A stretch of 64,000 nt of DNA from Paramyrothecium sp. XJ0827. Taxonomy: Eukaryota; Ascomycota; Sordariomycetes; Hypocreales; Stachybotryaceae. Numbering within the stretch: the first letter of the stretch is position 1; each line of letters opens with the position of its first letter. The position numbers and the translations under genes are program-made. Below the pieces are notes generated by a model that saw nothing but the letters and a program-made list of their open reading frames with translations, was not told the DNA's origin and ran no database searches. Shown one piece after another: positions 10,713-22,566 of this stretch. The DNA is taken from assembly GCA_020881915.1 (NCBI GenBank), contig JAJFPB010000001.1:5022001-5086000 (forward strand). Direction: 5' to 3'.

Positions 10713-12336
10713 GGTGAAGGTTTCGAGATATATCGTTGTCTCCGTAGGGAGAAGCCGTATAGAGACAAGAGTAAACTAACCTCCAAGTAGAGCCGAGGTT
10801 AGAACGAGTGCACGAGACAAGGGGACGGCTCGCGCAAAGCCCTCCGTTAATGCGCAGAGGATGCCCGGCTCACCTTGGGTTTTGGCAGAGTAGCACAGCT
10901 ATCGTGGGCCACGGAAAGCACTGGCCATGTCTTGTCGCCTACGGCGCAATAAGTTCAGCGCGCGAGGCTGGTTGGTAGCCGCAGTAGTTTCCTTGAGATG
11001 GACCGTCACTGTCATGACCGTGGCTCGGGGCAGCCCATCTGCGGAGCCTGGAGCGCGGGGAAACCGGAAGCTGAGCGGACAATGCGGATTCGGAAGAACC
11101 ACAAGATTCGAGCTGAGGTGGGATTAAGGTAAGGGAAGGGAAGGGAAGGGAAGCGCAGAGGTGGTAGACAAGGCAAAGACAGAACATCGCATAGTGCGAC
11201 CCTGAACGAGCCAAGCTGTCGGTGTGCTTACCTTAGTCGGGGGTGGGGGGAGCCACTGATAAGCAATCTACTGGCTATCATCGACGAACCAGCTTTCATC
11301 TTTGGCCCCCGCATATCTCCATCTGCCTTACCTTTCTAGGCCGGCCCGTGGGACAACAATAGCAGCCGCAAAAGTGCCGAGTCGTGCAGGGAGGCCGACT
11401 TTCAGCACCTTACCTTGCCTTGACTCACTTTCCTTACTGGGCCATAACACAATATGGGGGTCCCTGGTGGTTGAAAGAGGAAGCTTCCTTTTCCTCAGCA
11501 GCAAATACCGTGCTTTCCTTACAGTTGGCCCTGACTTTCTCCTAAGGCATATCTGAATGAGTCAAATTCAATACCACGCAGCACGATGGTGGACCTTAGT
11601 CTCCAACAATTCGCTCGAGAAAACCATGCGGATTCTGCTGTCTGTCTTCATCCATAAGACGTCAAGACTACTTGGTACTTGAAACACCAGCGAGATGCAT
11701 CTGATCACCATGATCAATTTTGCGTATGATCAAGCCAGATGTTCCCATGGGAGAACCAGCACTACATCGACCAGTAGCGTGGCGACCGAGTTTTACAATT
11801 ACGAGCCCTTTGTCACATTGCAAGTCAGAATCTTGGACATCAACCGACCATCGCCCTTGTCACTAGAAGCAATGGGCTTGACGACTGGGAATGCATTTCG
11901 GGAGGAATTCAGAATTGTGAAAGTACTGTGGACTGTCAAAGTACACAGCTAGTATTAACTACTCAAAAGATCTATCCATCCTCTTGGACGCCTTTCGCCT
12001 TTGTATGCTTGCTTGCCCTGCCGCATCCGCGGCGAATAAAACCAAGAAAGGAACGGAAGCCGTCCTTTCCACCAAAGCGAAAAAAAAAGTGAGGACAGCT
12101 CAGTGAAGTCCTCAAAGCTGAGCCAAATATATCCCTTGATCTGTATACCCAAGACTCCTGAAACTCTAGCCAGCTGGCCATATCTATGCAGGTAAACCAT
12201 TCCATCAAGCAACGCCTTTCCTGCGCTGCAGCAAACTCCCGGGGGTATTGAAGGTTAGAAAACATGTAAAACACATCGTGAAGCGTAGGTGAAGCCGTAG
12301 GAATGAAGCACGGGCATGCTGCCTGCCCTTCTTCCA
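10713..12336. other. Promoter of Zn2Cys6 factor and 3' flank of MFS gene
   Basis: No credible gene. It holds an AAGGG pentamer array at 11131-11152 and several CCTTACC elements near 11228-11240, 11328-11335 and 11408-11418. Confidence 0.6.
11131..11152. repeat. (AAGGG)4 short tandem repeat
   Basis: Four AAGGG units in a row plus a partial unit, about 420 bases upstream of the start of the Zn2Cys6 regulator gene. Read on the minus strand, the gene's sense strand, it is a CCCTT pyrimidine tract. Confidence 0.85.
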
Positions 12337-14326
12337 CTAAACGCTCTCTTCCTCATCATAAGCGCAGAGCAATGGTTCGTCTGTTAAGTCGTCGACTTCC
12401 TCTTGTGGGACCTCTTGATGTCCTCCTTCCGTGATTTGAGAGCTGAGGTAGGCTCCTAAGATGGTAACTAAGCCACTGAACCACCACGCTAGCCCGGAAT
12501 ATCCGGTTTGTAGGCCTAAGGAATAAAGTACCCCAGACAAGGTAGGCCCCAGGGCCCTGCAAAGACTTGCAGTTGAGGCGGCAATGCCATTGATCGTTCC
12601 GAGAACCTGCTTGCTGGGAGCTGAATTGGCAAGAAGAATAGCGTTGCTTGGATACGCCATGGTTGCAAACGTGCACTTCCATACGACCAAGATGTAAATA
12701 GCCGGCATTCGCATCTGCTGCGGTAGAAGAACTAGGTACGGCGTGACCAGGTAAAGCAGAAAGTAAGAGAATGCCAGCATTCTGAATAAACGCAATGAGC
12801 CGAGCCGCCGCGTGACGTGGGGAACGACCAGGTAATTCGATACGAGAGAGTATATACCCTGTATCGACATGATGACTCCAATGGTCTTTGTTTCGAGGCC
12901 GAAACCGTCGACAAATCGGAAGGGCAGCTCATGGATAGGATGCTTCGGGGCCGCTGTACTCAGAAAGACCGGGAAGAGCTGATCAAACGTCATTGTATGA
13001 CTACAGGTTCTCATTAGCTTCCGAGCCATCTATGTGTGGACGAAGGGGGATCATACAATGCCAGAATCCCATAGGACATGATGTTCAAAATGACTGCCCT
13101 AGTGAAGATCTTGGGAGCCCGCGATGTGGTGCTTTCCTGAGGCAAATCCAGGGTGGAAGGCGGCGGGCATGTTCGCGGAGACAATCTTGGGGAGTTGTCG
13201 CGGCTTTGATATGCTGGTAGTGTGTCGCTGGAGCTGGCGTCATCGTCGTCACTGGCCTCCGAGTTGACAGTTCGGTAGCTCGCCAAGGAATCGTTGTCCA
13301 GGAGGCTCTGCTTCTCAGGGCTGCGAGTTCGGCCCTGGCAACTTCCGGCCTTACAGAAGAAGGAGGTGATGTAGTCGCCTACCTCGCGGCACCGATCCCG
13401 TTGGTGCTTCTTGACGGCATGGGTCTCCTCAAGAAAAAGAAGACCGATGACAACTCCTACAAAGACTGTGGCGGCACTGAAGAGGTTGGGAAGGAGGTAG
13501 GGATAGCGATCCCAAATGCTTCCCTTTGCAAAAATTTCTGGATAGCTGATACAAGGGCGGGCGAGGGCGCCTCCGATCATGGGGCCAATGATTGATCTGG
13601 GCCGTGTCAGTATTCTGCTGTCATCGAGGCTGTCAGCCTGCAAACGTACCCAATGCACCACACCATTGGCATGATTGTATAAGCGCGCGCTGGCAAAAAT
13701 ATTAGCTTAAGGTCATCCTCATGCAAGACCGCATGCTCACGTTGCTGTTCTTTGACGGTGACGAGTTCCGCCACAGTTGTCTGTAGGACGCCAATGTTTC
13801 TGGAACAAGGTGTAAGCAAGAAGAGATAGAATTGACAGATGTTGCTTTGGGCATACCCATTGAGAAGACCTCCCAGGGCACGTGCCATGAGAGCCACGGG
13901 CAAGCTTGGTGCAAATCCAAAAATCAGCACGCTGATGGCTGTGCCAACAAGTCCAGTCAACAGGACCGGTTTGCGGCCTATCTTGTCGCTCAGCCTTCCC
14001 CACAAGACGCCCGTTGCAAACTCTGCCAGCGTGAATGCAGATGTGACCATGCCGGCATATACTGATATTTGGCTGGCGTCGTCGGTTATCTTGAAATCCT
14101 CAATCATGTAGTAGATGTAAGGAAAGATGGACATGAAAGCAATAGGCTCGCATATTCTGCAACACGCTACGTGCCAGCAGCTGTTAGCATCGCGGGAAGG
14201 TCAGGCGAGTCCTTGAGGCAGCATACCTAGGACAAACATCTGCTTGGTAGGGAACAAAGGAGCAGCTTTCGTGCTCTTGGCCTTGCGACTCGGGCGACCC
14301 GCCATATCCAAGCTGTTCCGCCTCAT
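12337..14326 (-). CDS. Major facilitator superfamily transporter (DHA1/ZIFL-like)
   Basis: Six exons on the minus strand: 14326-14227, 14166-13857, 13799-13741, 13689-13650, 13596-13057 and 13000-12337, giving 570 residues. The joins restore MFVLACCRICEPIAFMSIFP, GGLLNGNIGVLQTTVAE, VKEQQPRAYTIMPMVWCIG and SIIGPMIGGALARP, all typical of the family. Motif A is present as GRLSDKIGRKP after the second helix. The hydrophobic profile fits twelve membrane helices. The loop between helices 6 and 7 is long (about 130 residues, Ser/Asp-rich) and lies in exon 5. The family resembles yeast YCR023C and zinc-induced-facilitator-like proteins, which are proton-coupled exporters; the substrate is unknown. 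Start chosen at the ATG 14326; an in-frame ATG seven codons later (14305) is equally possible. Confidence 0.88.
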
Positions 14327-15639
14327 TTTTGGATGCTGTCTTGGTGGATATTTATCCTCAAGAAGTTCTAGTTCTGACACCAATAGGGATGATGGTTGAG
14401 ATAGTCGCCACGGGCACAGAGCGAAACGACGAAGTATTAGTCGCTTTCACTGGAACGTCCAGGCTAGTCAAGGTAGTAGGTGGAAGAGCCGAGAAAAGTG
14501 GTAGACAAGATATTGTGAGATGCTGGTCCATGCGAGATCTGAAGCTCAGGGCAGCCGGTAGAGGACCTTAAACACAAGAAGTTATCGTTCAAACTTGAAC
14601 ATAATTGACGATTTGCAAAGCACGCTAGAGATAGGACAAGAAAGATCGAAGAAGGGAGAAAGAAGACCTGAAGAAGCGGGAGTGGATACACATTATAAGA
14701 GGAAAGGCGATGCAAGGGTCGCGATGGATGTCACCCAAGTCATCCTTGAGCTAGTACAAGCCTACGCAAGATTGGAACGGGCGGTGACCAGCCAGAATGA
14801 TGGAGAGAATTGGTTTCCGGTAATCCCTAGCACAACAAAGGTTGATGCGGCGGCGAACGAGCAGCATCCACGACCTGGGGTGGATGTGGGGGTGGGAGGT
14901 GTGTGTGAGAAGGGTGTCCATCTTTTGGAGAGAACCAGGGGGGGGTGTCTCAGCATGACAGGAGAAGGAAAAGAAGCAGAGAAGAACTAGGTTGATGAGC
15001 AACGTCGATGGAGACGGGGGCGTGTGCTGTCACGCCCCTCCCCTCCGGTCCACTGGGCGGGTTCGTCAAGGGCATCCCTGGCCCTGAACTCGAGGGAAAT
15101 GGTGGAGGGAGGGAGTGAGGCGGTCGGTCCTCGTTGTACAGCGCTGCTGAGGTACGGCTCGGGCAGAGCAGAAATGGGGATACGAAGACGGCGGACCGGG
15201 TACCTCCACCGGCCAGTACCCAGACGACATTAAACCGTCAGGGGTCGCCTGCTGGATAGGCACCGTGGCTCTGGAGTTGGCTCGACAAGGGTTCCGGGAC
15301 AGCAGCCATGACCCAAGAGATGTCTGTCGGCTGGGACTCGCCAGGGGGTACCAGCTGGGAGAGCAGGGTAAATGCCTGACCCTGGTTGAACGATGATGGA
15401 GTATCGAGACACACACACGTCGATGCTCAGATGGAAAGGGACCGAGAGTGAAGCGCGAATGAAGCTAGACAAGATTGACTAGGAAGGAAAATCAGGGCAG
15501 CTAGAGACAGGATGAGGGGTGAAGAAAACAAAACCCGGGTGTGTCAGAGACATGGAAGGCAATGAAGGGAGCGAATAACAATGGTCTGTGCTTGTCTTTG
15601 TGGTCCCAGCACCTTTCGTTCCGACACGCCGGTGCAAAG

Positions 15640-15730
15640 TGTCGGCCCAAAGAGTGGATAGGACAAGGGGGAAAGACGAAAGGAAAAGGAAGGGGGAAAA
15701 AAAAAAAAAAGGCGAAAAATTAGTCCAGGC
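15640..15730. repeat. Polypurine tract with A14 run
   Basis: An almost uninterrupted G/A stretch on the plus strand, including 14 consecutive A at 15697-15710. Such a tract can exclude nucleosomes, and is a C/T tract on the minus strand. Confidence 0.7.
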
Positions 15731-16891
15731 ATTAAGGTATCCTGTTGAGGTGCTTGTCAGGCTGATGTCGATGAAAATTAGGCCAACTGACATTCTCTAG
15801 TGGAGAGAAAAGTAAATTACGGTTGTATGGGGGGACAAAACAACTCGCTGTCATGTTGCAGACGGTGAGAAGGTAGCGCAGGTACCTTCGAATGTGGTAC
15901 ATGCACAGCCTGTATGTGCGGTCATCGCACATCGTCAGAGGCTACGTGGGACTTTTGCGCCAGGTCCAGCCAGCATGAGGCGGCTCATGTCCGAGTACGG
16001 GTGGCTATACTCGTTCTTGTTTCTTCGAGTTCGCAGGTTGCCCCCTTTTTGCAGGATCGACGAACTCGGCGAGTTGCGACAGCTTCTATCCCAGATGCCC
16101 CCATCGGCCAGCTCACCTCACAAAATGACGATGATCCCTGCCTTTGGCAGGCCCATGACAAGCCCGCACCCAGAGCCCCGGTACTTCCGTCATCAGTCAC
16201 ATGGCTGGCTGGGTGTAAATGCATTTTGCTACAGCAAATTAGTTACAGGGCAGTCTAAAGCAACCAGATGGAGGGAAACCATGGCCGTCTTGGTCTGACA
16301 GCCAGTAACAGTGGTTTCTCAGTCAATATCCGTTCCGCTGCTCCTCGCTGTCACCACCAGCGGTCCACAGTCGACGGCTACTGCACTCTTGGCGCTTCTG
16401 GCGGTCACTCCTCGGTTGCGTAGTCACACGGGCACTGACAGTTGCGATCCAGGAGAGCGAGCTCCCCAGACCGGTCGTGGCGGAGGCAAAGAACCGACTC
16501 CGATCTCAGTGGGCTGTGGCTTCTGCTGGTGAGCGGATGGTTGCGTGCCGTTCCTAGCGGGCTATGGTTCTATTCCGAGAATAAGCCCGGAGCCACTGAC
16601 AGCAAATAGCAGCACGATGCCAGCCGGCCCTCGACCGCTTGTTGCGTTTTCCTGCTGACAATCGGTCGCCGCTCCTTACCGACTGATCGCAAGTGGAACA
16701 TGGGCCGTGAAACCAATGTTTACGTGACAGGGGGTTCGCTGTGCCTTGCTGCCTAACAATGCACTGCAATCAGCATTGCTGCGTCCAAGCAACATGACAC
16801 AGCGCACCAAAAACGGATAATCAAATTAAGAACCAACGGGGGAGTGAAGCACGGATGCCAACTGCCTCGATAGGAAATGAGGCGAGGTACA

Positions 16892-16925
16892 GCTGCTGCT
16901 GCTGCTGACTGACTGACTGACTGAC
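16892..16925. repeat. (GCT)5 followed by (GACT)4-5 microsatellite
   Basis: Five GCT units at 16892-16906 run straight into GACT units at 16907-16925. It lies in the gene-free stretch. Confidence 0.85.
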
Positions 16926-19790
16926 AGACACGACTAACATGAACCGGGACGGGTGGCATGGAGGCGGTAGGATAGGCGAGTCTGCCGGCGAGGCGGTGAA
17001 AACCAAAAGAAAACAGCATGGGTCCACAAAGACGTCCCCTGGCAATGGGACGAGACGCGCAAGGCATGGTACCTACTTCGGAAACGGGGCGAAGGGAGAG
17101 AAAAAAAAACCGAGAGCAAGCTGTCACAAACAGTATGCCATAGGCGAGTGACTACACACGTGAGCTCAGCTCACACGCAGCGAGGCTTGGACGCCCTCTG
17201 CAGACGCCCTAGGAACCATCCCCGGATGGGTCAGTCCGTCCACCCGTCCATCCGTCCCGCCTGTGCGGCAATCTTGGCTTTCTCGGTCAATCCACGAAAA
17301 AGCAAAGAAAACGGTCAGGAAAGAAGAACCGATGGGTGGGGTGTTAACCGCATGATGATGAGATTGGTGGACAATACCAGTGTGTGATCCTGCTGGAGAT
17401 AATCGTCTGATCGAATGAAGCCAAGCACAGCACTTTGGACGCGCTGCTGCAGGCATACAGCTTCTGCCTCACTGTTGTACCATCCTAGTCGCGCATCGTG
17501 CGAGTAGGCTCCGCTCATTGCCTCGTGATGCATCGCATGCCTGCCCTCATCGTGGCGACGTCGCAGGGCATTCTGAGAACTGTCCTTGCATTGCAAGCAA
17601 GAGCTACAAGCTTCGTATGGAGCAAGGTTACAAGCAGGTCTCAGAGCGTGTCGTTGCCGTGCCATTCAGCTGTTTCATACCCAACCCTACCACACCGTCA
17701 CTATCCTACTGCAATGTGCTCTGCTACAAGCGTCTTTCTGTCCGTTGCGCGATTGCCACGATCCCTTTGAACATTTCTTGTTTGTACCCTTGTAAGTAAT
17801 GGTGCTCTTGGAGCTTATGTGCTGTCGAAGTGGCTTCCACTATTATGGGTTTGTTGGTCCACCACTTGTGTAACAAGTCGGAATATCCTTGGTCTGACCG
17901 TCATCCGTGTCATCAAGGCGCGCGCAGCATATTTACTCGGTAATCCTTGGAACGCCGGCAACTCCGTGCCCTAAACTCGACCTAACTCGAGGCGAACCGA
18001 GTGCAGCGTCAGCAGCATGGGGGCCGAGGATCATGTCCCAGAATGGAGCCTTAGCCAACTCCTGGTTCCCCTCAACAGACAGGAACCCGTCTTATATGCG
18101 AGCTAATGATAGGTGAAAGCAGACATGCCTACTGTTCCATAGGTGTCTATCGATAGGGACTCAGTTGCACTTAAGGTGTGATTCTTTGTACTTTGAGGCG
18201 TGCCTTGCTTAGACATGCCATTTTGGGCTTCAGGTGCTGCATATATCACATTTCCGATGACACAATGTGAATTCCATGGCCATACTGTTTGACATGACAT
18301 CCTTCATTTCCTGCGTCATCGCGCCAACGGCGCGTAGTCCAAATCATTTCCGCTTCTTGCAGCCTATCTCATGTACAAGACCCTGTCGCTTGGTCTTGGC
18401 TTGGGGCGCATGGCAGTTTTTCCGTGGGAGTTTCCGTGTGAGCACTTCGTCACGAGCAATCCTGACTATACAACATCATCTCTTAGCTCTTTCAAAGACC
18501 TTTATAACTACCATTCGGTTACCTTTTTGAAGTAGAATTGTTCTTTGTGCAGAACGGGCTTGAGCAGGGCGGGACCGGAAGATCAAGAGGCGGTCATGAT
18601 GATACTCGATGGTAACCAGTGTACTTGCACAGCTTCTGGTACGCGATGTGGGCCATACTCACCGACAATAACCATGGAGCAAGACAACTCCACTCTTCTG
18701 ATTTGTGTGGTGCTCCAGTGATATTGTGGCCGAGGTGGTCAATGATTCTTTTCTGTCTGTGTGAAAGATGAGACAGACGGGGAGGGGGTGGACTGAAGGG
18801 ATCAGCAGTGGGACGACCACGGGGCCGTCGACGACACGTCTTAATTACGTGCGTGAGCCACGTGGTTGGAATCTGCTGTGGAAGCCCGAAAGAAGCGGCT
18901 TCCGGAGCGCATCCACGATCGCAAGCTCTTCCTCCCTAGATTAGGAACCCTTGCTTTAGTGACGCTCCCTGCTGTGCAAGGCGGGGATGCCCATAGCTGT
19001 CTCTGCTGCATCCAAGCTTTGATTAATACGAGGCCTGATCGTGTCGCATGGGACTCATAGGGACGGTAAATCTCGCGAGTTGACCGCCATCGAAACTCAC
19101 TTCACTATCCGGTCATCGCACCACACATGGTCTATTGGGCAAAGAGCGACTGGGCATGGGGCTCTCGTCACTTCCGAGCATGCTGAATGTGAATGCATCT
19201 ATATACATGCACAAACAATCAAGGCAGAAACCACTTGAAAACGTTTTTATGGTGAGTGGCAAAAGGGAATGCCGTAGCGTAGCGTCGGGGTTGGCTAGCT
19301 AGGCATGACTAGGAGCTCAGCTATTGAGGCTTGTGGAGTTGGAGCCAGCGGGTTAGCGAAGTGAAGCTCCCCGCGCCAATGAGCATGGCCCGTTGATCAA
19401 TCAATTGAAACTAGCTCTGGAACGTTGGAGTAGTGAAGCCCGTGTATTGACATGCCTGCCGGGCCGTTTTACTTCAGACCTTGAGGGCGGATATTTCAGG
19501 CCCGAGGCTTTGTCACCAGGTCCACGCAACTGGGAATCGGGAGCGGGGCTCGTGCCTAACCTGCGTGGAGCAGAGAGTACAGTACAGCATAAGTCCAGGC
19601 TGGCAGGAACGGCGGTGGTTAGGTCTTATTAGGGGCAAGAAATTTTAAACAAGATTGGCAAGGGTCTTCTTGTTTCGCGACGATGATAATTGGGAACCGG
19701 GGTGGAGGAGGGCTTTCATGCTAGGAAGGGCGGAGGGGGGGGGCCACACTGACGATACGTGGGGTGCGACCTGGGTAGGCCTGTCTCTGC

Positions 19791-19813
19791 TTACCTTACC
19801 TTACCTTACCTTA
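19791..19813. repeat. (TTACC)4.6 tandem repeat
   Basis: Four full TTACC units plus TTA, followed by GGTACT. It is the longest copy of the CCTTACC-type motif seen between genes across this window. Confidence 0.88.
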
Positions 19814-20625
19814 GGTACTCGCTTCCAGCGCCATGTTCCTGAACCATCCAGAGCTTTGGGCCCGACCCATAGGAATTTTAGTGACTGCCGGAAGCGGTGC
19901 CGACCCCACAGCATAGCCTAACCGAGGGCGTCCCAGTCCGCCCGAGGGGAAGAATGAGAGAAGAGGGAGTGAGGAGATGAAAAGGAGGGCATAACCAAGA
20001 GGTACCTTTGCCAGGCAGTACGAGACATGCCCAGCTTCTGGGTTGTCTGCCGGGGAGATCGGAACGAGGGCATTCTCAAGCGCGAAACCGACTTTTGAAT
20101 CCCAACCCCCACCGCCATTTATACCTCGCTTGGGTTATGTGAGCGATATGTGACACAGGTAAACCTGCCTGTACGCGTGGTCAATCGTCTGTGGCAGCAC
20201 GCATGGACGGTGTGAAAAGGCGTTGTCCGATCAAGTACGATGACAACATGACAATTGCCCAGACTACAGAGTGTCCACCAAACGTACTGTGACGGGTTTA
20301 GGCTGCAATTGAATTACAGTGAAATCGCGACTCTTCCCCAACAGCATGCGAAATACGAACGTGTTTCTCGAAGAAAGGGCCGGGGGTAAACCCCTTCGCA
20401 GGTCAACCTAGCCTGCAGTTGGGACAGAGGACAGTATTCAAACATAACACTACCCTGCCCTAGCAAGATGCAACGAAACGGCCTGCGCTACCTTGCTCCA
20501 AGCCTGCGGCTGCGGCCGCGATGAAATCAACTACCCGGACCGGTGTGCCAAAACACTTCGGAAAAAGGAATCGCCAACATGCCGAATGCCCGACCGGCTG
20601 CGAGATGACCCCTCTGCAGCACATT

Positions 20626-20652
20626 GCATCGCATCGCATCACATCGCATCGC
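20626..20652. repeat. (GCATC)n short tandem repeat
   Basis: GCATC is repeated three times, then ACATC, GCATC and GC. Confidence 0.8.
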
Positions 20653-22534
20653 GTGGTTGCATGCATGTCATGCAGGAGTACCTTAGGCTGATGATAAATC
20701 CGAGGCTGCCCGTGCGATCGATATGTAGGTCAGAGATTGCTGTGCTACCGACTACATGGACACGCAGGAAACGATGTGCCGAGGCTGCATCAAGCGATAC
20801 CGCTGGTCGACCCTGCTTGCCGCAGTCGTAGGTTCCTTCCTTGCCGGCCCATCTTCCTCATCCAATACGGGCGTCCACCACTTCGCCCCGTGACACTCCT
20901 AAACCACAAATCCGTTGGTATCGAACTCACCAAGCTTAAGGCACCGTTTGCTAATCTTCACACCGCTACATTGCCCGCTCGAGTGCCGCTCGCGATGATG
21001 CACCGTTTAGTCCAAATTTCACTGTTGAAGGTCCTCCCGAGCCATGCGCCGACACTTGACCGGTGTCGTCATACCTTCGACGGCCACTGCTTTTTTCACT
21101 CGATCCGTCAATCACTTTCGCTCCACCACAGTATGTCCGGGGAATAACTTCAAACGTTCCGGGATGTGGTTCCTCCATCACGTATCATACCTAGACTGGT
21201 CGCGTGGCGGACCCGGGGCACGCCATCGAGTGCCGGCGTCCTACAGCTTCCCAAAGCATCCAAGCCTTCTTTGCGCGACGCGACTAAGACTCGACGTCGC
21301 ATGGCGCCCGCCAGGGGGAGGACCCGAGTGGTTGAGCCAGCTAGGCAAATAGCCCGGGCCACAGCCATGTCCCACGTCCACTAGTGGCACGGCGACAGGG
21401 GAGCAAATGAATAGGGGGTGGAGAAGCTGTATGTTACTGTCCCGGCGGAATGGTTATGATCTGATGCACACGTAGATGTATCACATCGTCGGCCCGTGTC
21501 CTCGCATTTGGTCGCAGCTTGGGGCATGCAATCGCATGAGATGCGCAATCTGACCGCCATCTTGCAAGCCACTTGGGACAGGATCGGCCGACAACGTTCA
21601 AACAAGCAACCTTATACCTAATTTACGAAAGAAATCGCTAAACATCAATCCATGCAAGAATTTGTCCGAGCTGTATCATCAGAAGCTTGGTCTCGACTCA
21701 TGACCTGGTCAACGTCTAAGCTGATTTTACCCTTTCCGATCCTGACAAGCGGTGAATGGTCGATCGACCCTGTTTTCGTTTGGGCCGGGGAGGGGGATCA
21801 AAATGTCCCCTCCTCGGTTGGCTCTCTAGACCAACCAAGCCTGGTACAGGGCTAACCTGACGTGGTTGATGAGGAACCATCTTAACCGCCCTGGTAAAGG
21901 CGGGCAAATTAGAGGAGCATCTTTTATTACCACAAATGATTACCACATGGCAATCCGAGAGCTCAGGCTTCACTGAACCATGAACGCAAGGCAATGATTC
22001 GAGGATGAAGGCGCCCGATAATTTCACCAAGGAAAAGCCTCGTCACACCTTTCGCCTACATTGCGCCGGGCTCGGGATTCCAGGATGCAGCGCATTTCCG
22101 ATCATTTGCCATTGCGGCTGTTACGTTTACGGCATCTCGAGCCGTCGGGAAACAGCAAAGCTGAAAACTGCTCAAAACAAGAGGTTCTGCGCCATACTTA
22201 TAGCAGGCGGCCCTATTTTGTTCTCATGTGGATGTTGCTGCCTACTGTCGGTGCGACGAAGGCCATGCAAGTCATTCACCGCGCCACTGCATAACACCAG
22301 GATTCATAGTCACACCTCTGGGTTATAGGCCCGGATTGGTCCGTCTAATCGTCTGACCATGCCACAACTGTGTGCGTATCAATTGTGTTCAAGTAAAGAT
22401 TCACTGCATGCTCTTGCAAGAAGTGTTCTGGAGCCATCCTGTGTGAAACCTACTTTTTGTATTTGAGCGGATCACCTCCCGTTTGGTCATATCCTCCACC
22501 GGCTGCCCACCCGGCGTGCAGACGGAGACGGTGT

Positions 22535-22566
22535 GTTTCTAGAAGTGGGTGTTTCTAGAAGTGGGA
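22535..22566. repeat. 16-base tandem duplication
   Basis: GTTTCTAGAAGTGGGT at 22535-22550 is repeated at 22551-22566 with only the last base changed to A. Each copy contains the palindrome TTCTAGAA, which resembles inverted nTTCn/nGAAn heat-shock-factor units. Confidence 0.8.

Noticed and set aside
20626..20652. Short GCATC repeats considered as a CRISPR-like array
   Set aside because: The units are 5 bases long and contiguous without spacers; this is a microsatellite in a eukaryotic genome.
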